This document shows positions 55,310 to 63,573 of a stretch of DNA of 64,000 nucleotides, one piece after another (position 1 is the stretch's first letter; the number at the start of each line of letters is the position of its first letter). The position numbers were made by a program, and so were the translations under genes. The notes beneath the pieces were generated by a model, which was not told the DNA's origin, ran no database searches, and saw nothing but the letters and a program-made list of their open reading frames with translations. The stretch is from positions 1,240,001 to 1,304,000 of the forward strand of contig NZ_CP039253.1 of assembly GCF_004795915.1 (NCBI RefSeq), read 5' to 3'. Origin of the DNA: Rhodococcus sp. PAMC28707. Lineage in GTDB: Bacteria; Actinomycetota; Actinomycetes; Mycobacteriales; Mycobacteriaceae.

Positions 55310-56146
55310 ATGGAACGTTTCGACGGAAAAGTTGCCCTGATCACCGGTGCAGCACGAGGCCAAGGACGCTCTCACGCAATCGCTTTCGCTGAACAAGGCG
55401 CCGACGTGGTGCTGTGCGATCGTTGCGAGGACCGCGACGTCGTGCGGTATCCGCTTGCCACACAGGAGGATCTCGACGAGACGGTCCGGCTCGTGCAGGC
55501 AACTGGACGCAAGGCGATCAGTGCCACCTTCGACACCAACGACCGACAGGCGATGAACTCCCTAGTGGAGCGCGCCGAGTCCGAACTGGGCCGCATCGAC
55601 ATCGCTGTCGCGAATGCCGGTGTATCGGTCGCCGCGCCGGTGCAGTCGATGTCCGAGGCTCAGTGGGCAGAAACGATCGGCTCGAACCTGACCGGAGTCT
55701 TCAATACCATCGGTGCTGTCGCACCCGGAATGATCAGTCGTGGATATGGCCGCATCATCACCATCTCGTCGATGTTGGGCCGCGCCGGAAACACCAATAT
55801 GGCCGCCTACGCAGCGTCGAAGTGGGGGGTCATCGGACTCAGCAAGAGTGCCGCACTGGATCTGGCACAACACGGAATCACAGTGAATACGATTGCACCC
55901 GGGAACATTTCGACTCCCATGATTCACAATGATTCCCTGTACGCGATGATGCGGCCGGACCTGGACAAGCCGACCGCAGACGACGTAGCGCCCATCTTCC
56001 AAACCCTGCATGCGCAGCCGGTGCCGTGGCTCGACGCGGAGGAGATCACCCGCGTCGTCCTGTTCTTCGCCGCAGAAGCAAGTGCACATATCAGCGGCAC
56101 GGTGCTTCCGGTCGACGCCGGAAACGCCGCGCGCGTCACCGGCTGA
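55310..56146 (+). CDS. Mycofactocin-coupled SDR family oxidoreductase
   Basis: A 278-residue SDR with TGAARGQGRSHA and the insertion YPLATQEDLDETV after the second strand, the hallmarks of the mycofactocin-associated group. The catalytic motif is YAASK. The ATG at 55310 follows AGGAGG about ten bases upstream. It comes 47 bases after two other SDR genes and ends convergent with hsaE. A second member is at 15168-15989. Activity would depend on mycofactocin genes located elsewhere. Confidence 0.86.
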   Translation: MERFDGKVALITGAARGQGRSHAIAFAEQGADVVLCDRCEDRDVVRYPLATQEDLDETVRLVQATGRKAISATFDTNDRQAMNSLVERAESELGRIDIAVANAGVSVAAPVQSMSEAQWAETIGSNLTGVFNTIGAVAPGMISRGYGRIITISSMLGRAGNTNMAAYAASKWGVIGLSKSAALDLAQHGITVNTIAPGNISTPMIHNDSLYAMMRPDLDKPTADDVAPIFQTLHAQPVPWLDAEEITRVVLFFAAEASAHISGTVLPVDAGNAARVTG

Positions 56147-56159
56147 CGCACACCCGAGT

Positions 56160-56198
56160 CGGTGACGTCACGCAGTGAATACCGCTGTGACGTCACCG
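56160..56198. terminator. Terminator between SDR operon and hsaE
   Basis: 12-bp inverted repeat CGGTGACGTCAC (56160-56171) with complement at 56187-56198, loop 15. It overlaps the 3' end of hsaE and has no clear U-tract. Confidence 0.5.
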
Positions 56199-56959
56199 AT
56201 TCCGGTAATGGATGCTAAGTAGGTCGAGCCTGCGGTCACCGAGACCATCGGGCCGAGGGCACCGGATAGAACGACTTCTCCCGCACGCAGCGGCGAACCG
56301 TAGGACAAGCTGGTGTTCGCCAACCACGCAAATGCTGCCCATGGGCTGCCGAGGCAATCGGATCCCTTGCCCGTCGAGACCTGCTCCCCATCGGCGTACA
56401 GCGTCATCTCGACCTCTTCGAGATTCGGGGCGTCAGTGCGGTCCAAGGAATCTCCGAGAACGTACAGACCAGAAGAAGCGTTGTCTGCCACTGTATCGGC
56501 CAAGCTGATGTCCCAGTCGACCACTCGGCTGTCGACGATTTCGAATGCCGCAAATACCTTGTTCACGTAATCCGGAGCAGTATCGGCATCGATGGCGACG
56601 TCGATGTCACGGGAAACAGTGAAGGCGATCTCGGCTTCGATCCGCGGCTGCAGTAGCCGGGTGAAGTCGACTGCGTCGTCCTGCGTGCAATCCATGTCGT
56701 CGAGAAGAACACCGAAATCAGGTTGATCGACACTCATCTGCTTTTGCACAGCGGGCGAAGTCAAACCGATTTTTCGTCCCACGACAGTGCGGCCGGATGC
56801 AACAAGCGCCTCGATGTTGCGTGTCTGGACCAGGTAGGCGGCGTCCACGTCCTCGCTGCCGATGAGGTCCCGGACGGGTGAACATGGGGTGGAAGTCGCA
56901 GTCGCGGTCGCAAGGCGGTCAGCAGCTTCGCTGATCGTATGAGGTTCGATCGTAGTCAT
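56168..56959 (-). CDS. hsaE: 2-hydroxypenta/hexadienoate hydratase HsaE
   Basis: A 263-residue hydratase of the MhpD/HpcG family. GRKIGLTSPAVQKQM and the metal-site region QPRIEAEIAFTV (Glu-x-Glu) are present, as is FEIVDSRVVDWDI. HsaE hydrates 2-hydroxyhexa-2,4-dienoate from HsaD to 4-hydroxy-2-oxohexanoate. Its usual partners HsaF (aldolase) and HsaG (dehydrogenase) are not in this window. TAACGT seven bases before the ATG fits a leaderless start. It lies 48 bases downstream of an unrelated HemD-type gene on the same strand. Confidence 0.87.
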   Translation of the reverse strand: MTTIEPHTISEAADRLATATATSTPCSPVRDLIGSEDVDAAYLVQTRNIEALVASGRTVVGRKIGLTSPAVQKQMSVDQPDFGVLLDDMDCTQDDAVDFTRLLQPRIEAEIAFTVSRDIDVAIDADTAPDYVNKVFAAFEIVDSRVVDWDISLADTVADNASSGLYVLGDSLDRTDAPNLEEVEMTLYADGEQVSTGKGSDCLGSPWAAFAWLANTSLSYGSPLRAGEVVLSGALGPMVSVTAGSTYLASITGIGDVTAVFTA

Positions 56960-57007
56960 GCCTGTGACGTTATGCGCAGAACTGCACAGGGCCCAGCTTC
57001 TGTCCCA

Positions 57008-57850
57008 TCAGGCGGGACGGAACGGCTGGTGACTCAACTCCTCGATGACGAACTTGGCGAGACTGCCCAGCCGCGCGCGGTCCGGCATCCGCGTCGGGAC
57101 ACCGAGCACGTCGAGGGGGGCAGAGGTGACGGGGCCGACACAGATCGCCGCGACCGGGCCCTTCAGCGCCGCAAGGAACTGCTCGAGCATTCCGTTGTCC
57201 TTCGCCGTCGACAGCAGGGACGCGACTGCCGGGGCACTGGTGAAGGTAACGGCGTCCACGTCGTGATCGACGATCTTGCCCAACAAGTCCACCAGTGGGC
57301 GCTGATCCACCGGCCGGATCCAGCGGTAGACGGGAATGGGACGCACCCTCGCGCCGAGGCGGGCGAGCGATTCGCTCAGATGAATCGTAGGTTCCCATTC
57401 GGTGATGGTGCCGTGCAGTTGAACTGCGACATCGACACCGGCAATACCTTCGGCTTCGAGGTGGTCGGCCACCTCCTGCGAGGCTTCGGTGGTCGGCGAC
57501 CATTCCTCACGTAGCCCGACGCCGCGGATCGCGCCCCGCGCCTTGGGGCCTCGCGCAATGATGCGCGAGGCCCTGAGTGCTTCGAGAAGCTCGTCTTCGG
57601 TGTTCCACCCCTTGGCCGCGTCGAGCCACCCACGAAAACCGACGGCCGTGCTGATCACCACCATTTCCGGTGGCTGCGCGATGATGCCCGACGTCACCTC
57701 ACGCAGTTCGGAATCGTCGAGCAGTGGCAGCACGTGAATCGCGGGTACGTGCACTGTGGCCGCACCTCGACGCTCGAGCATCACCGCGAACTCTTCTGCC
57801 CGGCGCTCGGCCGTGAGGGCGATCGTCTTGCCTGCAAGCGGAAAGGCCAT
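57008..57850 (-). CDS. Uroporphyrinogen-III synthase family protein
   Basis: A 280-residue HemD-fold protein: GKTIALTAERRAEEFAVML at the N-terminus, VVISTAVGFRGWLDAA for the first domain, and VTFTSAPAVASLL and AAICVGPVTSAPL for the second. It matches actinobacterial HemD-type proteins that, in relatives, may be fused to a response-regulator DNA-binding domain, absent here. It could cyclise hydroxymethylbilane in tetrapyrrole synthesis, or be a paralogue of the main HemD. No other haem gene is adjacent. Confidence 0.8.
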   Translation of the reverse strand: MAFPLAGKTIALTAERRAEEFAVMLERRGAATVHVPAIHVLPLLDDSELREVTSGIIAQPPEMVVISTAVGFRGWLDAAKGWNTEDELLEALRASRIIARGPKARGAIRGVGLREEWSPTTEASQEVADHLEAEGIAGVDVAVQLHGTITEWEPTIHLSESLARLGARVRPIPVYRWIRPVDQRPLVDLLGKIVDHDVDAVTFTSAPAVASLLSTAKDNGMLEQFLAALKGPVAAICVGPVTSAPLDVLGVPTRMPDRARLGSLAKFVIEELSHQPFRPA

Positions 57851-57870
57851 GGGGCCACCCTAGTGGCGAA

Positions 57871-58719
57871 CTAGCTGCTGAACTTGTCCGGATCAGGGCC
57901 GGTACGCCCGTCGGCGGTATCGAGTGCATTGATCTGCGCAACCTCGTCGTTGGTCAACTCGAAGCCAAACACGTCGAAGTTGCTCGCGATCCGCTTCGGG
58001 GTCACCGACTTGGGGATCACCACGTTTCCGTGTTGGATGTGCCAACGAAGTACGACCTGAGCTGGGGTTACCCCGTGTGCTTCGGCGATCGGGGCGAGCG
58101 CCGGGTCGTCCAGGACGGTTCCGGAACCCAGCGGACTCCATGCCTCGGTAGCGATGCCCTTCTCGGTATGGAACGCGCGCAGTTCGGACTGCACGAAGTG
58201 CGGATGAACTTCGATCTGGTTCACCGACGGCGTCTCCCCGACCTCCTCGATCAGCTTCTCGAGCGTCGGGATGGTGAAGTTCGAGACGCCGATTGAGCCG
58301 ATACGGCCGTCTGCCTTCAGCTTCTGGAAAGCCTTGAACGTCTCGATGTACTTGTTGCGATCGAGCTGCTGCCAATGGATGAGGTACAGGTCCAGGTAGT
58401 CGAGCCCGAGCCTGGCCATACTGGCGTCGAACGCCTTCAGCGTCGAGTCGTATCCCTGGTCGTCGTTCCACAGCTTGGTGGTGATGAACAGCTCGTCGCG
58501 GGAGATTCCCGACTCCGCGACAGCTTTACCGGTGCCGGTTTCGTTTTCGTACACCTTTGCGGTGTCGATGCTTCGGTAGCCGACCTCGAGGGCCTCGGCT
58601 ACTGCAGCTTGGGCACCGTCGTCCGGAACCTGCCACACACCGAATCCGAGCTGCGGAATTGCATGCCCGTCGTTGAGCACGATTGTCGGGACGGTACTGG
58701 TCTCGGAAGAAAAGGTCAT
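57871..58719 (-). CDS. Aldo/keto reductase
   Basis: A 282-residue AKR5-like reductase. The catalytic tetrad is visible in YRSIDTAKVYENE (Asp, Tyr), TTKLW (Lys) and LYLIHWQQ (His); the NADPH-binding end is VVIPKSVTPKRIASNFDVFGF. It reduces small carbonyls such as 2,5-diketogluconate or methylglyoxal in related enzymes. The ATG at 58719 lacks a strong ribosome-binding site; a longer in-frame ORF running through the minisatellite to 58998 is rejected as a repeat artefact. Confidence 0.88.
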   Translation of the reverse strand: MTFSSETSTVPTIVLNDGHAIPQLGFGVWQVPDDGAQAAVAEALEVGYRSIDTAKVYENETGTGKAVAESGISRDELFITTKLWNDDQGYDSTLKAFDASMARLGLDYLDLYLIHWQQLDRNKYIETFKAFQKLKADGRIGSIGVSNFTIPTLEKLIEEVGETPSVNQIEVHPHFVQSELRAFHTEKGIATEAWSPLGSGTVLDDPALAPIAEAHGVTPAQVVLRWHIQHGNVVIPKSVTPKRIASNFDVFGFELTNDEVAQINALDTADGRTGPDPDKFSS

Positions 58720-58770
58720 ACGAGTGCCAACGGGTGACCGGACGAGTCTGTTCCCGAAGCTCTGGGAATG

Positions 58771-58980
58771 CCGGGAGTGGAGCCTGCGGAACGACCCGTT
58801 GGATACCGGGAGTGGAGCCTGCGGAACGACCCGTTGGATACCGGGAGTGGAGCCTGCGGAACGACCCGTTGGATACCGGGAGTGGAGCCTGCGGAACGAC
58901 CCGTTGGATACCGGGAGTGGAGCCTGCGGAACGACCCGTTGGATACCGGGAGTGGAGCCTGCGGAACGACCCACGAGATA
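58771..58980. repeat. Six tandem 35-bp repeats (minisatellite)
   Basis: Units start at 58771, 58806, 58841, 58876, 58911 and 58946. The first five are identical (each begins CCGGGAGTGGAGCC and ends GTTGGATA); the sixth keeps its first 27 bases and differs at its end (CACGAGATA). They lie between the divergent aldo/keto reductase and ABC-F genes. The unit is not a multiple of three, so the apparent coding through it on both strands is incidental. Confidence 0.95.
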
Positions 58981-58988
58981 CTTGCAGC

Positions 58989-60623
58989 GTGACTGCAACC
59001 TTGCGCGTGGATGATCTTGCCGCTTTCCATGGCGATCGAACGCTTTTCTCCGGCCTTTTCCTCACCGTCGCCGAGGGGGACGTCATCGGACTTGTCGGTG
59101 CCAACGGGGCCGGTAAGTCCACTTTGTTGACGCTGTTGGCAGGCGTCGGAACCGCAGATTTCGAGGGCGATATCTACACTTCTCCGCCCGATGCCACAGT
59201 CGGTTATCTCGCGCAGGAACCCGAGCGTGTTCCTGGTGAGAAGGTTGTCGAATTCCTCGGCCGCCGGACGGGCGTCAGTGTGGCCGAGGAGTCGATGAAC
59301 GCTGCGGCGGAGGCACTCGGATCCGGCGATGGCGAGGATCTGTACACGCCGGCGCTGGAGCGGTGGCTCGCGCTCGGCGGTGCCGATCTGGCCGAGCGCG
59401 CCGAGAAGGTCTTGGCAGATTTGGGTCTCGACACCGGCGGAGAGGTCTTGATGACCTCGCTCTCCGGTGGGCAGGCGGCCCGAGCCGGGTTGGCAGCGAT
59501 CCTGCTGGCGCGTTACGACATCCTGCTTCTCGACGAGCCGACGAACGATCTCGACCTCGCTGGGTTGGAGCAGTTGGAACGTTTCGTCGTCGACACCCGT
59601 GCGGCGATCGTCGTTGTCAGTCACGATCGTGAGTTCCTCGAGCGCACGGTCACCGGCATCGTCGAACTGGATCGGGCGCAGCACCGAATCGACGTCTACG
59701 ACGGCAGCTATCAGTCGTATCTGGCCGAGCGTGAGATCGCTCGGCAGCATGCGCGCGAGAAGTACGACGAGTTCGCCGACACCAAGTCCTCGCTGGAATC
59801 TCGCGCGCAGATGCAGCGCAACTGGATGGAGTCCGGGGTTCGCAACGCTCGCCGTAAAGCGCCCGACAACGACAAGATCGCGCGTAAGACTCGTGCCGAA
59901 TCGACCGAGAAGCAGGCGGCGAAGGCTCGGCAGACCCAACGCAGAATCGAGCGACTCGAGGTCGTCGAGGAACCGCGCAAGGAATGGGAACTGCGGATGG
60001 AGATCGCGAGCGCTCCGCGTAGCGGCACCGTCGTTTCGGTGCTGAGCGGTGCTGTGGTTACTCGGCCGGCGTTCACTTTCGGACCGATTACAACGCAGAT
60101 CGAGTGGGGTGATCGCATTCTGATCACCGGCGAGAACGGGTCGGGTAAGACGACGTTGCTGTCGGTGTTGCTGGGCAAGCTGGTGCCGGACGAGGGCACC
60201 GCCTCACTGGGCTCGGGTGTCGCGATCGGCGAAATCGATCAGGCACGTGAGCTTTTCACCGGTGTCGCGACGGTGTCGGACTCGTTGAGTGCCGCAGTTC
60301 CCGATTGGCCCGACGCTGAAGTCCGCACTCTGTTGGCGAAATTCGGTCTCCGTGGGGACGACGCACTGAGGCCCGCGGGTTCATTGTCTCCGGGTGAACG
60401 AACCCGTGCCGCCCTGGCCTTGTTGCAGGCGCGGGGGGTCAATCTTCTGGTACTCGACGAGCCGACGAACCATCTGGACCTCCCGGCGATCGAGCAACTC
60501 GAGCGGGCGATGGAGAACTTCGAAGGAACATTGCTGCTGGTCACGCATGATCGACGGATGCTCTCCACGGTGCGTAGTACGCGACGCTGGGTGATGTCCG
60601 ACGGGAAGTTGTCAGAAATGTAG
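58989..60623 (+). CDS. ABC-F family ATPase
   Basis: A 544-residue soluble protein with two ABC domains and no membrane segment. Walker A motifs are GANGAGKST and GENGSGKTT; signatures are LSGGQAARAGLA and LSPGERTRAALAL; Walker B segments are LLLDEPTNDLD and LVLDEPTNHLD. An Arg/Lys-rich linker of about 80 residues joins the domains. ABC-F proteins act on ribosomes, in translation control or antibiotic protection. The start is GTG at 58989. GATACT six bases before it fits a leaderless -10, created where the last 35-bp repeat diverges. Confidence 0.9.
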   Translation: MTATLRVDDLAAFHGDRTLFSGLFLTVAEGDVIGLVGANGAGKSTLLTLLAGVGTADFEGDIYTSPPDATVGYLAQEPERVPGEKVVEFLGRRTGVSVAEESMNAAAEALGSGDGEDLYTPALERWLALGGADLAERAEKVLADLGLDTGGEVLMTSLSGGQAARAGLAAILLARYDILLLDEPTNDLDLAGLEQLERFVVDTRAAIVVVSHDREFLERTVTGIVELDRAQHRIDVYDGSYQSYLAEREIARQHAREKYDEFADTKSSLESRAQMQRNWMESGVRNARRKAPDNDKIARKTRAESTEKQAAKARQTQRRIERLEVVEEPRKEWELRMEIASAPRSGTVVSVLSGAVVTRPAFTFGPITTQIEWGDRILITGENGSGKTTLLSVLLGKLVPDEGTASLGSGVAIGEIDQARELFTGVATVSDSLSAAVPDWPDAEVRTLLAKFGLRGDDALRPAGSLSPGERTRAALALLQARGVNLLVLDEPTNHLDLPAIEQLERAMENFEGTLLLVTHDRRMLSTVRSTRRWVMSDGKLSEM

Positions 60624-60661
60624 GGTTGACGAATCGTTGGGTTTATACAACACTTTGATAC

Positions 60662-60934
60662 ATGAGCCCCATAAAGCGTGGGAACACGCTCCCGATTTAC
60701 AACCGGGTGGGAGTCCTGCGGGCAGAACGAAAGATGAGCCGCGCGCAACTTGCCGAACTCGTCGAAGTGAACCCCCAGACTGTGGGCGCCCTCGAACGTG
60801 GTGACCACTACCCGAGTCTCGATCTCGCATTGCGAATCTGCGATGTCTTCCACCTGCCCGTGGAAGCAGTGTTCTCGCGAGAAGAACTTGGACCGCTCTC
60901 CGCAGAGTTGTATCGAAGGGAGAAGAACCCATGA
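60662..60934 (+). CDS. XRE family transcriptional regulator
   Basis: A 90-residue HTH protein: NRVGVLRAERKMSRAQLAELVEVNPQTVGALERGDHYPSLDLALRICDVF is the whole cro/C1-type domain, followed by FxLPVEAVFS. This compact form is typical of regulators beside ABC exporters and DUF-type membrane proteins. The ATG at 60662 lacks a ribosome-binding site. An AT-rich stretch (GTTTATACAACACTTTGATAC) ends just before the start and may contain promoter and operator. Its stop overlaps the next gene's ATG. Confidence 0.85.
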   Translation: MSPIKRGNTLPIYNRVGVLRAERKMSRAQLAELVEVNPQTVGALERGDHYPSLDLALRICDVFHLPVEAVFSREELGPLSAELYRREKNP

Positions 60935-61467
60935 CCACACCCGACGCCGCGGACATCTTGACCCGCTACCAGACATTTCGAACCAGACGCTTTCTGGAGA
61001 ACGATGCCAAGACGCGCAACTGGCTCCCGACGTGGCGCACCCAGCGTCGTCGACGCGTCCTCGGGGTTGCCGTCGTTGCGGTCCTCTTCACCCTGCTGGT
61101 GATCTCGATTCTTTCCCTGTTCTGGCAGTACGCCCCCATCGCCTGGCTACCGGCCACGGCGGCGTTCCTCGTCCTGTGGACGATGCTGCAAACGGTGTCC
61201 GGCCGACACAGCGACGCTCCTGTGGGCGCACTCGACGAGTGGGAAGTCCAGCAGCGCAACGAAGCTCGCTCGATCGGGCTGACGGTGACCCAGGGCCTGG
61301 TACTTGTGGCAGTCATGGCGTCGATCTTCCTCTCGACCTGGATCGAGAACGATCGTCTCGCCTACGCCGGAGCACTCTGGACGCTGACCGCATTGCTGAC
61401 CGGAATCTGCTCTCCCGCTTTGATTCTCGCGTGGATAACCCCCGACCCCGATCCAGAAGACCTCTGA
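60931..61467 (+). CDS. Membrane protein, 4 TM segments
   Basis: A 178-residue protein with four predicted membrane helices (about 43-65, 69-88, 115-137 and 143-166) and a positively charged N-terminal region (RTQRRRR before TM1). It starts by ATGA overlap with the XRE gene and precedes an ABC transporter by 12 bases. Small membrane proteins of this kind commonly accompany XRE/ABC operons. Function not recognised; it may sense or assist the exporter. Confidence 0.75.
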   Translation: MTTPDAADILTRYQTFRTRRFLENDAKTRNWLPTWRTQRRRRVLGVAVVAVLFTLLVISILSLFWQYAPIAWLPATAAFLVLWTMLQTVSGRHSDAPVGALDEWEVQQRNEARSIGLTVTQGLVLVAVMASIFLSTWIENDRLAYAGALWTLTALLTGICSPALILAWITPDPDPEDL

Positions 61468-61479
61468 CCGAAAGGGACC

Positions 61480-62373
61480 ATGAGCACCCTCACGATCGAC
61501 TCCATCTCCAAACGATACGGCGACACGATCGCCCTCGACGCACTGAGCTTCGACGTCCGCCCCGGCGAACTGTTCGGCTTCGTGGGCAGTAACGGTGCGG
61601 GTAAAACCACCACCATGCGCATCGCGCTCGGCGTACTGTCCGCCGACTCCGGACAGGTCTTGCTCGGCGGAAAGCCCGTGGACCTCGAAGTACGTCGCAC
61701 GATCGGCTACATGCCCGAGGAACGTGGGCTCTATCCCAAGATGAAGGTCGGCCCCCAGCTGGCGTATCTAGCTGAGCTCCATGGCCTCTCGTCTTCTGCT
61801 GCCAAGGATGCGGTACAGCGCTGGACCGAGCGACTCGGAATATCCTCACGACTCGGCGATACCGTCGACGCACTGAGCCTGGGCAATCAACAACGCGTGC
61901 AGCTCGCCGCGGCCCTCGTACACGACCCCGCTGTTCTCGTTCTCGACGAACCGTTCTCCGGATTGGATCCAGTAGCCGTCGACGTCATGAGCGAGGTGTT
62001 ACGCGAGAAAGCCGCTGCAGGAGTGCCCGTCATCTTCTCGAGCCATCAACTCGACTTGGTACAGCGATTGTGCGATCGGGTCGGCATCATCGCCGCCGGC
62101 TCGATGCGGGCTGTCGGAACCGTCGACGAACTCCGTGGATCCGGCGACGCACAGCTGCAGGTGCATGCGCCTGGCGCCACCGAAGGATGGGCCGACAGCA
62201 TTGCCGGAGTCACCACCCTGAGTCACCGCGACGGACACTTCGTGCTCAGCCTGAAGCAGGGCGCCTCCGATCAGGACGTCCTGCATGCCGCACTGGCCAC
62301 CGGCCCAGTACACGAATTCTCCGTCCACAAACCATCGCTCAGTGATCTGTTTCGAGAGGCGGTAGTGGCATGA
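61480..62373 (+). CDS. ABC transporter ATP-binding protein
   Basis: A 297-residue ATPase of the NatA/DrrA-like exporter group. Walker A is GSNGAGKTT, the signature is LSLGNQQRVQLAAALV (a variant of LSGGQ), Walker B is VLVLDEPFSGLDP, and the H-loop is in FSSHQLDLV. A C-terminal domain of about 80 residues follows. The ATG at 61480 has AAAGGGA upstream. It energises the permease encoded by the next, overlapping gene. Confidence 0.88.
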   Translation: MSTLTIDSISKRYGDTIALDALSFDVRPGELFGFVGSNGAGKTTTMRIALGVLSADSGQVLLGGKPVDLEVRRTIGYMPEERGLYPKMKVGPQLAYLAELHGLSSSAAKDAVQRWTERLGISSRLGDTVDALSLGNQQRVQLAAALVHDPAVLVLDEPFSGLDPVAVDVMSEVLREKAAAGVPVIFSSHQLDLVQRLCDRVGIIAAGSMRAVGTVDELRGSGDAQLQVHAPGATEGWADSIAGVTTLSHRDGHFVLSLKQGASDQDVLHAALATGPVHEFSVHKPSLSDLFREAVVA

Positions 62374-63563
62374 GCGAAAAACTGACCTCGACCCGAGCTG
62401 TACGTTTGATCGCCAAGCGCGAGTTCGCGGTACAGGTGATGAAGAAGAGCTTCGTCATCAGCAACATCATCATCCTCGCCGCCATCGTCGGCGGCATCAT
62501 CGCGTTCTCCATCTTCTCCGGCGGTGACGACGACCGGGACGTCATCGGCGTCGTCGGCGATCAGTCGATAGCGTCGGTACTGCAGGCCACCGGCGATGCC
62601 GTCGGCAATCCAGTCGAGGTCCGCGAACTCCCCGATGCCGCTGCCGCGCGGAGCGACGTCGAATCGGGTGACGTTGCCGTGGCACTCGTGCCCGAGAATG
62701 CAGGGGCCTACACCGCGATCACCGATTCCGAACTGACCGGGACACTGCGGGCCATCATCGAAAGCAGCGTCCAGAGCCAGGCGACCGACACCGCACTCGC
62801 AACGCAGGGCGCCGATCGCGCCGCATTGACCGCCGCCACCACGTCAGCGACCGTCACCGTCGACGCCATCGATCCGCCCGATCCCGAAGCGGGACAGCGC
62901 ACCGCACTGGCACTGTCGGCAGTGTTCATCCTCTACGCGCAGATCATCGGCTTCGGTATGTACGTCGCAATGGGTGTCGTCGAAGAGAAGTCCTCGCGTG
63001 TCGTCGAATTGCTCCTGTCGACCGTGCGGCCGCTACAGCTGCTGTGGGGCAAGATAATCGGGATCGGCGCCGTCGGAATTCTTCAACTCGGCCTGTACGG
63101 AATCGCGGGAGTCGGCACCGGTCTCGCCACCGGAGTTCTGACCGTCACCGGCGCCGCGATCAGCGTGTTCGCCGGTACCCTCGGCTGGTTCATCCTCGGT
63201 TTCGCCTTCTTCGCAGTGCTCTATGCGGCGGGCGGGTCCATGGTCTCGCGACAGGAGGACGTCAACTCCACGACCATGCCACTGCTACTGCTGATCATGG
63301 CAATGTTCTTCTCCGCCTTCTATTCCGTCGGCGATCCGGAGAGCACCCTGAGCAGTGTGCTGAGTTGGATCCCACCGTTCTCCGCAGTCATGATGCCGCT
63401 ACGCATCGCCGCCGGAGTCGCGCCGGTCTATCAGATTGTCGGAACCGCGCTGATCATGCTCGCGACCACCGCAGCTCTCGCCGTCGTCGCCGCGAAGATC
63501 TACCAACGGTCCATCCTGCGCATCGGCAAGACCGTCACGTGGAAAGAAGCGTTCGCTCGCTAA
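62370..63563 (+). CDS. ABC transporter permease, NatB-like
   Basis: A 397-residue permease. One membrane helix near residues 30-51 is followed by an extracytoplasmic domain of about 130 residues (VIGVVGDQSIASVLQ onward) and then five or six helices (about 180-395). VEEKSSRVVELLLSTVRPLQLLWGKI is the conserved cytoplasmic loop of the ABC-2/NatB group. The ATG overlaps the ATPase gene by four bases. It may export sodium, a drug or a small envelope component; substrate unknown. Confidence 0.86.
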   Translation: MSEKLTSTRAVRLIAKREFAVQVMKKSFVISNIIILAAIVGGIIAFSIFSGGDDDRDVIGVVGDQSIASVLQATGDAVGNPVEVRELPDAAAARSDVESGDVAVALVPENAGAYTAITDSELTGTLRAIIESSVQSQATDTALATQGADRAALTAATTSATVTVDAIDPPDPEAGQRTALALSAVFILYAQIIGFGMYVAMGVVEEKSSRVVELLLSTVRPLQLLWGKIIGIGAVGILQLGLYGIAGVGTGLATGVLTVTGAAISVFAGTLGWFILGFAFFAVLYAAGGSMVSRQEDVNSTTMPLLLLIMAMFFSAFYSVGDPESTLSSVLSWIPPFSAVMMPLRIAAGVAPVYQIVGTALIMLATTAALAVVAAKIYQRSILRIGKTVTWKEAFAR

Positions 63564-63573
63564 GCTTCTCACC

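Noticed and set aside
58771..58980. CRISPR-like array
   Set aside because: The 35-bp units are directly adjacent with no spacers and there are no cas genes; it is a minisatellite.
58683..58988. N-terminal extension of the ABC-F protein through the repeats
   Set aside because: It would consist of translated 35-bp repeats; the GTG at 58989 begins the conserved ABC-F domain.
57871..58998. Aldo/keto reductase extended upstream to 58998
   Set aside because: The extra residues are only repeat sequence; the family N-terminus starts near 58719.
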